Below, piece by piece: positions 4,223-11,303 of a stretch of 13,546 nucleotides of DNA. Numbering within the stretch: the stretch's first letter is position 1; every line of letters starts with the position of its first letter. Under the pieces are notes generated by a model. The model did no database searches, had not been told where the DNA came from, and saw only the letters and a list, made by a program, of their open reading frames with translations. The stretch is from Verrucomicrobiota bacterium (GTDB lineage Bacteria > Verrucomicrobiota > Verrucomicrobiia > Verrucomicrobiales > DEV007). The DNA lies in the NCBI GenBank assembly GCA_020629815.1, contig JAHDCN010000027.1, forward strand, positions 1 to 13,546, given 5' to 3'. Position numbers and translations under genes: made by a program.

Positions 4223-6403
4223 ATGATTCGTTTGATTGCGCTTTCCCTTCTGGTCACAGGAGTGTCTCTCCTTTCGGCAAATGAGAAGCCGAATATTGTG
4301 TTTTTCTTTACTGACGATCAGACTTCCAGCGCTCTTGCCTGCTATGGAAACCCGATTGCAAAAACTCCCAATCTCGACTCGTTGGCAGCCCGGGGGACTC
4401 GCTTCGAAAACTCTTTTGTCAGCCACTCGATTTGCTGGGTGAGCCGGACGACGATTCTTTCAGGGCTTACGGGACGCGGATTCGGTACACCGGAGAATCC
4501 GGATCAGGCGCGGCCCGACGCGGTGAAGGAGCTGTATTCGGATATTCTTCGCGCCAATGGCTATCGCACCGGGTATTTTGGAAAGTGGCATGCGAAAATG
4601 CCAAAGGGATATAAGCAGGCGGATCACTTTGATGAGTTTGAAGCGATCGGCCGTAATCCTTTTTACAAGCCACAGCCGGATGGTTCGGTGCGCCACGAAA
4701 CAGAGTTGATTGTTGATCGAGGTATCGAGTTTTTGAAAAACCACCCGAAGGGTAAGCCTTTCCACATCAATATGTGGTTCAATGCCTGTCATGCGGAAGA
4801 CAGCGATCGACGTCCGGGCGTCGGGCACTTTCCATGGCCCAAAGCGGTGGATGGAATGTATGAGGATGTCGAGATGTATCCACCGCGGTTAAATGATCCC
4901 GAGATTTTCGAGAATCAGCCCGACTTCTATAAGACGACAATTACCCGCGAGCGATATTTCTGGCGCTGGAATACCGAATACAAATACCAAACCAACATGC
5001 GCGCCTATTTTCGCATGGTCAGCGGGATCGACAATGCCATCGGTCGTTTCATGAAGGCGCTGGAAGAAGCCGGCGTGGCAGATAACACCATTATTGTTTA
5101 TTCGGCCGACAATGGGTTTCACATGGGCAATCGCGGCTTCGCCGGAAAGTGGTCTCACTATGAGGAGTCATTGCGGGTGCCGCTCATCATTGCGGATCCG
5201 CGCAGCGGCAAAAAGGGACAGGTCACCGATGCAATGGCGCTGAACCTCGACCTTCCCGCCACCTTTCTTGATTGGGCCGGGGTGGAGATTCCGGAGAGAT
5301 ATCAGGGCCGCAGTCTGAAAGCCGTGGTGAGCGAGGGTAAGCCAAAAGACTGGCGAACAGAAACATTTCACGAGCACTTTGCGGTGCGAAACCGGATTCC
5401 CGCATTCGAAGGCATTCGTGGTGAGCGCTTCAAGTATGTTCGCTATTTCGATCACGACAATTACGAGATGCTACATGATCTGAAGAATGATCCGGATGAG
5501 CTGGTGAATCTTGCCGGGGACCCAAAGTTTGCAGATACCTTGGAGGCGATGCGCAAGCGAACCACCGACCGGGTGAACGAGATTGGCGCTCCGATTCCGC
5601 CAATCGCGGAACACATGAAAGTGACCCAACCGAAACCGAAGGTAGCTGCTCAGGTTCTTGGGGTTGCGCAGGCCAATGACGGCTTTGTGAAGATTTTCGA
5701 TGGCAAATCACTGCGTAGTTGGGAGGGCGATAAGAAATTTTGGTCCGTGAAAGACGGCGCATTGACTGGTGTGTGCGATGGCAGTCTGAAGATGAACCGT
5801 TTCATCACCTGGAAGAATTCCACGGTTCGAAACTTTGATCTGCGCCTCAAAGTAAAAGTGACCGAAGGTGGTAACAGCGGAATCCAGTATCGCAGTCAAA
5901 TGCGTCCGGACCTCGGCCTCGATATTGCGTCAGGCTATCAGTGTGATGTGGTCGCTAACGTTCCCAAATACAACGGCATGCTCTACGAAGAAAAAGGACG
6001 ACGAATCCTTTCTCATACCGGAGAGAAGGTTGTCGTCGACCCGAAAGGTCAGCCCTGGGTAGTTGGGAAAATGGAGTTGAAGACTTTCCAACCCGGTGAA
6101 TGGCATGACTACCGTGTGCTGGTTCGGGGGAATCATCACAAGCACTGGATCAATGGCCACCCGACAGCTGACTTGATCGATCTGGACAAAAACGGTCGCG
6201 CTCTCGAAGGGGTTCTGGGTTTTCAGGTGCACGTCGGACCTGCCATGACCATTCAATACAAAGATATCATGATTAAGCACCTGCCGGACGACTTGCCTTT
6301 GAAAAAGCCCGCAGATGTAACGATTCCGGATGACGCCTACGGAGTACGACCACAGGGTAAACTTCCAAAAGACTGGAAGCCACCTGTCTACGGAGAACAG
6401 TAA
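4223..6403 (+). CDS. Secreted sulfatase fused to a DUF1080 (3-keto-disaccharide hydrolase) domain
   Basis: The 726-residue product starts with a signal peptide (about 1-19, ending LLSA). The sulfatase domain follows, with calcium ligands FTDDQ (Asp31, Asp32), the DN pair at 296-297 and GKW at 308-310. The active-site motif is CWVSR at 71-75, followed by TTILSG. In most sulfatases the motif is CxPxR and its Cys is converted to formylglycine; here Val replaces the Pro. A C-terminal DUF1080 domain spans about 486-688 (FVKIFDGKSLRSWEG, GNSGIQYRS, WHDYRVLVRG). Such domains are beta-sandwiches, some of which cleave 3-keto-glycosides and others bind glycans. Together they suggest desulfation and processing of a sulfated glycan outside the cytoplasm. 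No Shine-Dalgarno precedes ATG 4223. The MIF-like gene follows 13 bp after the stop. Domain calls are firm; the substrate is unknown. Confidence 0.95.
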   Translation: MIRLIALSLLVTGVSLLSANEKPNIVFFFTDDQTSSALACYGNPIAKTPNLDSLAARGTRFENSFVSHSICWVSRTTILSGLTGRGFGTPENPDQARPDAVKELYSDILRANGYRTGYFGKWHAKMPKGYKQADHFDEFEAIGRNPFYKPQPDGSVRHETELIVDRGIEFLKNHPKGKPFHINMWFNACHAEDSDRRPGVGHFPWPKAVDGMYEDVEMYPPRLNDPEIFENQPDFYKTTITRERYFWRWNTEYKYQTNMRAYFRMVSGIDNAIGRFMKALEEAGVADNTIIVYSADNGFHMGNRGFAGKWSHYEESLRVPLIIADPRSGKKGQVTDAMALNLDLPATFLDWAGVEIPERYQGRSLKAVVSEGKPKDWRTETFHEHFAVRNRIPAFEGIRGERFKYVRYFDHDNYEMLHDLKNDPDELVNLAGDPKFADTLEAMRKRTTDRVNEIGAPIPPIAEHMKVTQPKPKVAAQVLGVAQANDGFVKIFDGKSLRSWEGDKKFWSVKDGALTGVCDGSLKMNRFITWKNSTVRNFDLRLKVKVTEGGNSGIQYRSQMRPDLGLDIASGYQCDVVANVPKYNGMLYEEKGRRILSHTGEKVVVDPKGQPWVVGKMELKTFQPGEWHDYRVLVRGNHHKHWINGHPTADLIDLDKNGRALEGVLGFQVHVGPAMTIQYKDIMIKHLPDDLPLKKPADVTIPDDAYGVRPQGKLPKDWKPPVYGEQ

Positions 6404-6416
6404 AAAGGATTTTGTT

Positions 6417-6758
6417 ATGCCATTGATTCAGATCAAAACGAATACAGCTGCGCCTGAGAATGCCGCGGAGTTCTTGAAAGAAACTGCCGATGAAGTGGCG
6501 AAACTGCTGGGAAAACCGCCCTCTGTGATGATGAGCGAATTTGAATCCGGCCGGACACTGCTACTCGGCGGAAGCGACGATCCCGCTGCGTTAATTGATG
6601 TGGAAGGAATCGGATTGAATGCGGATCAGGCTCCGCCGGTTAGTGCCTATCTGTTTCAGCGTATCGAGCAGGAACTCGGTATACCGCCCTCCCGGGTTTT
6701 CATCAAATTTTACGATGTACCTCGTGGACGCTGGGCTGGAAACGGCAAGATTTTTTAG
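6417..6758 (+). CDS. MIF/tautomerase-superfamily protein
   Basis: The 113-residue product resembles macrophage migration inhibitory factor along its whole length (human MIF is 115). It has MPLIQIKTN at the start, giving the catalytic Pro2 after Met removal, and LLGKPPSVM with Lys33. GGSDDPAAL, EGIGL with Ile65, and RVFIKFYDVPRGRWAGNGKIF at the end follow in the expected order. Bacterial members are keto-enol tautomerases of uncertain substrate. The fold is a trimer with the N-terminal proline in the active site. ATG 6417 is set by AAAAAGGAT ending 6 bases upstream and by the need for Pro2. It directly follows the sulfatase gene and is probably co-transcribed, hinting at a linked role in sugar breakdown, which is inference. 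It converges on uppS with 7 bp between stops. Confidence 0.9.
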   Translation: MPLIQIKTNTAAPENAAEFLKETADEVAKLLGKPPSVMMSEFESGRTLLLGGSDDPAALIDVEGIGLNADQAPPVSAYLFQRIEQELGIPPSRVFIKFYDVPRGRWAGNGKIF

Positions 6759-6765
6759 CGATCCA

Positions 6766-7485
6766 TCAGAGACCACCGTAGCGTCGGTGGCGTCGCTGAT
6801 AATCGGCAATCGCTGCCTCTAAATGAGGTTGGCGAAAGTCGGGCCAGAGGGTGTCTGTAATGTAGATTTCTGAGTAGCTGATTTGCCACAACAGGAAATT
6901 GGATAAGCGCAATTCACCACTGGTTCGTATTAGCAGATCAGGGTCCGGAAACTCTCCGGTGTACAAATGCTGAGCAAAAAGCTCATTATCCAAGTCTTCG
7001 GGCTGAATCTCTCCGTTGGTTGCCTTCTGCATTAGGGCGCGTGTGGCATCCACAATTTCTTCCCGCGATCCATAGCTGAGCGCCACCACGAGAGTGAGGC
7101 CATCATTGTCGGCTGTTTTTTCAATCGAGCGCTCCAATTCGGTCCGGCTCGACTTCGGCAGCATCTCCGTCCGACCGATCACCTGCAGCCGAATATTGTT
7201 CTCAATCAAAGAGGGAGTTTTCTCCTTCAAAAAATGAGCCAGAAGCTTCATCAAGGCACTGACCTCTGCCTTCGGGCGCTTCCAGTTTTCTGAACTGAAG
7301 GCATACAAGGTAAGAAACTTGATACCCAGCTCGCCACAAGCTTCCAAAGCTGCCTCCACGGAATCGGCTCCTGCCCGGTGGCCTTCTCTTCGGGGGCGAC
7401 CCTGCTGTTTTGCCCAGCGACCGTTACCATCCATTATGATGGCAACGTGTTGCGGTATTTCGGCGGTCGGGTCGAATGCGGACAT
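6766..7485 (-). CDS. uppS: Undecaprenyl diphosphate synthase (cis-prenyltransferase)
   Basis: This enzyme extends farnesyl diphosphate with isopentenyl diphosphate to make undecaprenyl diphosphate, precursor of the lipid carrier for peptidoglycan and O-antigen. The 239-residue product has all family motifs: AIIMDGNGRWAKQQGRPRREGH with catalytic Asp19, LYAFSSENWKRP (60-71), ALSYGSREEI (135-144) and LLIRTSGELRLSNFLLWQ (184-201) followed by YSE. ATG 7483-7485 gives the usual length. A TTG at 7525-7527 would add 14 residues rich in Cys and Arg and is less likely. It is the last gene of the leftward run, 55 bp after purA. No cdsA follows downstream, where many genomes keep it. Confidence 0.97.
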   Translation of the reverse strand: MSAFDPTAEIPQHVAIIMDGNGRWAKQQGRPRREGHRAGADSVEAALEACGELGIKFLTLYAFSSENWKRPKAEVSALMKLLAHFLKEKTPSLIENNIRLQVIGRTEMLPKSSRTELERSIEKTADNDGLTLVVALSYGSREEIVDATRALMQKATNGEIQPEDLDNELFAQHLYTGEFPDPDLLIRTSGELRLSNFLLWQISYSEIYITDTLWPDFRQPHLEAAIADYQRRHRRYGGL

Positions 7486-7540
7486 CGGAAGCAGGCAGAG
7501 TCTGCACGATTCACCCGCGCAGCGCAATACCGTAGCCGTG

Positions 7541-8812
7541 TTACTTCACGATCGTTTGCTCCCGATCGGGTCCGTTACCAACCATGCTGACAGGAACTCC
7601 AGTCTCCTCTGCGATCTTATCCAGATAGGCTTTCGCCGTTTCAGGAAGGTCTTCGTATTTCCGAATCGCTGTAGTGTCGCAGTTCCAGCCGGGGAGCGTT
7701 TCGTAGACCGGTTTCACCCGGGCAAAATCTTTCGCACAGGCCGGAGGCAGTGGTGATTGGACGCCATCCAGTTCGTAAGCAACACAAACCGGGATCTCTT
7801 CCAGATCGTCGAGACCATCGAGGATCGTAATCGCAAAATCAGTGAAGCCGTTCACCATCGCCGAGTAGCGCAAGAGCACCAAGTCGAGCCAGCCGCAGCG
7901 GCGTTTCCGACCGGTGGTAGCACCGAACTCCCGTCCCATAGCATGGAACTTGGCAGCCAATTCGTCGTGCTGGGTAGGAAATGGTCCTTCGCCAACGCGG
8001 GTCGTGTATGCCTTGGCAACACCTACCACGCGGTCAATCACAGTCGGGCCAACACCGGAACCGGTGCAGGCGCCGCCCGACGTCGTATTTGAAGAAGTAA
8101 CAAAAGGGTAGGTTCCCTGATCAACGTCGAGATAGGTTCCCTGAGCCCCTTCAAAAAGGAGCGACTTTCCTTCCTTCACCAGTCCGTGAAGGGTGGCAAC
8201 GGTATTGTCTACAAATGGTGCCAATCTATCGGCTGCTTCGAGCAACTCTTTGCCTGTTGCTTCAGCATCGATGGCTTCGAGGCCGGCCGCAGTGAACAGC
8301 GCATTGCATTCGGAAACCTTGCGGGAGTATCTCTCTGAAAAGGTTACCGGGTTTCCAACTAGATCGTGGAGACGAAATCCTGTGCGATCAACTTTGTCGC
8401 CATAGGTCGGACCGATGCCACGTTTGGTTGTGCCGATCTTGTTGCCGCGATTCGCCTCTTTGTAGGCATCCATCTCGCGATGAAACGGCATAACCAAATG
8501 GGCGCGATCTGAAATTTTCAGTTGTTCCGGCGTGACAGTGATTCCTTTCTCTGCAAGTCCGTCGATCTCTTTCAACAGGGCAACCGGGTCCATTACGACG
8601 CCGTTTCCGATCACACAGGTTTTTCCCGGCCAGAGAATTCCGGAAGGGATCAGGTGAAGGATGTATTCGTTGCCTTCGCTGATTACCGTGTGGCCTGCAT
8701 TATTGCCTCCCTGTGCACGAACGACCACATCAGTGGATTCGGTCAGCAGATCAACAATCTTGCCCTTGCCTTCATCGCCCCACTGGGCACCGATCACAAT
8801 CGTGTTGGACAT
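7541..8812 (-). CDS. purA: Adenylosuccinate synthetase
   Basis: PurA joins aspartate to IMP using GTP, the first committed step from IMP to AMP, in the cytoplasm. The 423-residue product is of normal length. It shows the N-terminal GTP/IMP site IVIGAQWGDEGKGK (5-18, catalytic Asp13) and GGNNAGHT with His41. The middle has the IMP-binding TTKRGIGP and TSSNTTSGG stretches. The loop YTTRVGEGPFPTQ, the ATTGRKRRCGWLD motif and the C-terminal NGPDREQTI complete the set. ATG 8810-8812 has no Shine-Dalgarno in the AT-rich leader. A 173-bp gap separates it from the FHA gene upstream, so it may have its own promoter, though none is clearly visible. Confidence 0.98.
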   Translation of the reverse strand: MSNTIVIGAQWGDEGKGKIVDLLTESTDVVVRAQGGNNAGHTVISEGNEYILHLIPSGILWPGKTCVIGNGVVMDPVALLKEIDGLAEKGITVTPEQLKISDRAHLVMPFHREMDAYKEANRGNKIGTTKRGIGPTYGDKVDRTGFRLHDLVGNPVTFSERYSRKVSECNALFTAAGLEAIDAEATGKELLEAADRLAPFVDNTVATLHGLVKEGKSLLFEGAQGTYLDVDQGTYPFVTSSNTTSGGACTGSGVGPTVIDRVVGVAKAYTTRVGEGPFPTQHDELAAKFHAMGREFGATTGRKRRCGWLDLVLLRYSAMVNGFTDFAITILDGLDDLEEIPVCVAYELDGVQSPLPPACAKDFARVKPVYETLPGWNCDTTAIRKYEDLPETAKAYLDKIAEETGVPVSMVGNGPDREQTIVK

Positions 8813-8985
8813 AACAAATAAATAAAAACCGGAGGGATACCTACCAGTGGAAAATCAAAACGGGTCAGATTGGAGCCCGAATACTGGTGTCAGAAAGAGA
8901 GTCCTTTAATTCAGAAAAACAGCGTAGACCTTCGCGGAAAAAACCACGTGCGCAAATGGAATCAGTAATTTCCTCAGGTCACCGT

Positions 8986-9546
8986 TTAGGCGATTTTCAT
9001 CATGGCAGTCATCACTACCAACGCTAGAACGGCGATCACGCCTAAGACGCCGATCAGGATGGCGATTTGTGCCAGGGAATCTTTCTTTTCAACCTTCTCG
9101 ATTGGCGACAAATCCTTGAAGCCATTGGGACGGGCGGAGTTGGCTGCCGGTTCCCAACCAGAGTCTTCCATTGCACTGTTGGCAGCGAATTCTTCCGCGG
9201 CCGGTTCCGCTGCTTCAGCAGGTGCTGCCTCTTCAGCGCCCGATGCTATTGCATTTTCATCTTCGAAATCGGCTTCCACCTCGCCAAACTGAATTTTTGT
9301 TCCGCTGACCAGAGCAACAGTTTCGGTAACCGCTGCGCCTTCGATAAACGTTCCGTTTGTCGAGCCCAGATCAGTAAGTTGATGTTGACCCTCGACGACA
9401 TTGATCACAGCGTGATTGCCGGAAATCGATGCGTGATCCAGAACGATGTCACTGTCGGGAGATCTGCCGACGGTGACCTGCTCAGCTCCATCGAGACTCA
9501 GCTTAAAAGGTTCCTGATCAGGAACAAAAATCGTAATTTTAGCCAT
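8986..9546 (-). CDS. FHA-domain protein with C-terminal membrane anchor
   Basis: The 186-residue protein has an N-terminal FHA domain, a phosphothreonine-binding module, at about 1-93. It shows GRSPDSDIVLD with Arg28, SISGNHAVI with Ser42 and His45, and DLGSTNGTFI with Asn64. The usual Arg after the conserved Ser is Gly here. A linker of about 60 residues rich in Ala and Glu (96-140) follows. A hydrophobic stretch at about 159-183 (IAILIGVLGVIAVLALVVMT) is a single membrane helix, leaving only a few residues after it. The topology suggests a tail-anchored protein with the FHA domain in the cytoplasm, reading the state of a Ser/Thr kinase pathway; no kinase is in the window. It follows carA by 24 bp and is likely co-transcribed. 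Partner and role are unknown. Confidence 0.9.
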   Translation of the reverse strand: MAKITIFVPDQEPFKLSLDGAEQVTVGRSPDSDIVLDHASISGNHAVINVVEGQHQLTDLGSTNGTFIEGAAVTETVALVSGTKIQFGEVEADFEDENAIASGAEEAAPAEAAEPAAEEFAANSAMEDSGWEPAANSARPNGFKDLSPIEKVEKKDSLAQIAILIGVLGVIAVLALVVMTAMMKIA

Positions 9547-9570
9547 AACGTTTAGAGGTTTTACTACGAA

Positions 9571-10755
9571 TCAGCGTGTCGAATCAATGAGATTTGCAAA
9601 TTCTTCGAAAAAATATGCGGCATCGCTTGGGCCCGGCGCGGCCTCCGGATGGTACTGAACAGAGAAAACCGGGTGGTCTTTGTGGCGCATCCCCTCGACG
9701 GTGTCGTCGTTCAAGTTGATATGAGTCACTTCGATTTCCGGTGGCAGGGATTCGGAATCAACAGCAAACCCGTGGTTTTGCGATGTGATAGCGATCTTAC
9801 CGGTTCGCAGGTCTTTTACCGGGTGATTAGCTCCGCGGTGACCGAACTTTAATTTAAACGTCTTGCCGCCAAAGGCATGTCCGAGGACTTGATGACCAAG
9901 GCAGATTCCGAAAAGTGGTTTCTTGCCGATGATCTCTTTGATTTCACTGTGGATGTAATCAAGAGCCGCCGGGTCGCCAGGGCCATTGGAAAGAAATACG
10001 CCATCCGGATCGCGAGCCAATACCTCAGAAGCAGGTGTCCGGGAATTGACCACCTCCACTTCAAAGCCCTGCTGCCGCAGCGAGCGGAGAATATTTTTCT
10101 TCACTCCGAAGTCGTAGGCAACGATGCGGTATTTCACATCGGGTAGAGGGCGATACATCTCGCCGGCCTCTGACTCGAGCGGTTCATCCACCGATGCATT
10201 GACCACTGTCCATTCGCGGCTCAATTTGCTTTCGGGGTCCCAGGCATAGCCTTCCGCTGTTGTGACCTCTTTTACAAAATCACTGCCTTCCATTGGGTCG
10301 GATGCCTTGGCCGCGGCCACCGCCCCTTCGCCGTCGAGTGATTCATCGGTGCAGATCGCCGAGCGCATGGCCCCACATTCGCGGAGTCGCTTGGTCAGGG
10401 CCCTGGTGTCGATACCCTCAATTCCTGGGATTCCGGATTTTCTCAGGTATTCATCGAGCGACAGATCGGAGCGCCAGTTGCTCGGCACTTCGCAGAGTTC
10501 TTCGATAACGAACCCACGCGCATGAACTTCGTTACTTTCCGAGTCAACGTCAGCTACTCCATAGTTGCCGATCATCGGGTAAGTCATCGTAACGATTTGC
10601 CCACGATACGAAGGGTCCGTGAGAATTTCCTGATAACCGGTCATCGACGTGTTGAAGCAAGCTTCACCGGTCGAAACTGTCTCCGCGCCAAACGCGGTTC
10701 CCTCAAAAATTGTGCCGTCCTCCAGCGCGAGGATTGCTTTCTTTCGTGTTGCCAT
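9571..10755 (-). CDS. carA: Carbamoyl-phosphate synthase small (glutaminase) subunit
   Basis: CarA hydrolyses glutamine and passes ammonia to CarB to make carbamoyl phosphate for arginine and pyrimidine synthesis. The 394-residue product has the N-terminal CPSase domain (LEDGTIFEGTAFG, ACFNTSMTGYQEILTDPSY) and GIEGIDTRALTKRLR. The class I glutamine amidotransferase domain has LSNGPGDP, FGICLGHQ with nucleophile Cys285, and VQYHPEAAPGP with His369 and Glu371. ATG 10753-10755 is chosen because homology begins there; an upstream extension of 18 codons adds nothing family-like. carB is not in the window. The gene lies 84 bp after the SRPBCC gene and 24 bp before the FHA gene. Confidence 0.97.
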   Translation of the reverse strand: MATRKKAILALEDGTIFEGTAFGAETVSTGEACFNTSMTGYQEILTDPSYRGQIVTMTYPMIGNYGVADVDSESNEVHARGFVIEELCEVPSNWRSDLSLDEYLRKSGIPGIEGIDTRALTKRLRECGAMRSAICTDESLDGEGAVAAAKASDPMEGSDFVKEVTTAEGYAWDPESKLSREWTVVNASVDEPLESEAGEMYRPLPDVKYRIVAYDFGVKKNILRSLRQQGFEVEVVNSRTPASEVLARDPDGVFLSNGPGDPAALDYIHSEIKEIIGKKPLFGICLGHQVLGHAFGGKTFKLKFGHRGANHPVKDLRTGKIAITSQNHGFAVDSESLPPEIEVTHINLNDDTVEGMRHKDHPVFSVQYHPEAAPGPSDAAYFFEEFANLIDSTR

Positions 10756-10839
10756 AAATTCGAGGCCGAGGTTTTCCGAAAAGGGCCTTGGGAGAATGCC
10801 AGAATTCAATCGGGTTTCAAGGGTTTTTGAACGTTCTGT

Positions 10840-11298
10840 TCACGCAGAGCCAAATTTCTTTTCCAGGTATTCCTTCCGAAAGGAAAAGATCTGATCCAAC
10901 TGCTTTTGAATCAGGGGCAATCCCACTTCGCCAAAAGGAAAAAATGGCAGGGCATAGTGCACTCGATCCAGTGCCAGTGTTCCCTGTTCGCAGGCCTCGA
11001 AGCGATGCAGATGATGCCAGAAACGATACGGGCCCGAGCGCTGCTCATCGATAAAGTAGTGACCCTCCTCGACTTCTTTGATTTCCGTCACCCAGTTGGT
11101 CCAGATGGGAGGCACGATTTTGATCTTATGGACAATGATCTGCCCGGCAAACATCTTCTCGTCGTCTCCACTGATTGTTTGGAAACCAAGCCCCGGGGGC
11201 GTCATATCGTCCAGGTTCTTCGGATGGCTGAAAAAACCCCATGCCTCGTCTACCGGTATCGGCAGAATCTGGGTGCTTTCCATTCGGTGTATCTTCAT
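10840..11298 (-). CDS. SRPBCC-fold (START-like) protein next to photolyase
   Basis: The 152-residue product fits the SRPBCC/polyketide-cyclase-like lipid- or ligand-binding fold. It starts with a strand MESTQILPIPVDEAWGFFS, then HPKNLDDMTPPGLGFQ, which is typical of the COG4276-type branch. The strand-rich middle (IKIVPPIWTNWVTEI) and YFIDEQRSGPYRFWHHLHRF follow, then a C-terminal helix carrying FSFRKEYLEKKFG. It has no signal peptide or membrane span. Its ATG 11296-11298 lies 5 bp after the photolyase stop, so the two are almost certainly translated together; Met6 is an alternative start. Genes of this type are often found beside photolyases in other bacteria (from memory), which suggests a linked but undefined role. 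The fold call is good; no ligand can be named. Confidence 0.82.
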   Translation of the reverse strand: MKIHRMESTQILPIPVDEAWGFFSHPKNLDDMTPPGLGFQTISGDDEKMFAGQIIVHKIKIVPPIWTNWVTEIKEVEEGHYFIDEQRSGPYRFWHHLHRFEACEQGTLALDRVHYALPFFPFGEVGLPLIQKQLDQIFSFRKEYLEKKFGSA

Positions 11299-11303
11299 TG
11301 CGA

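Noticed and set aside
6773..6790. Intrinsic terminator between the MIF-like gene and uppS
   Set aside because: CCACCG-N6-CGGTGG is a good 6-bp stem but lies within the uppS coding end and has no T-run on either side.
8813..8985. Hidden small gene or riboswitch upstream of purA
   Set aside because: I saw no reading frame with a start and ribosome-binding site, and no recognisable purine-riboswitch fold, in this 173-bp gap.
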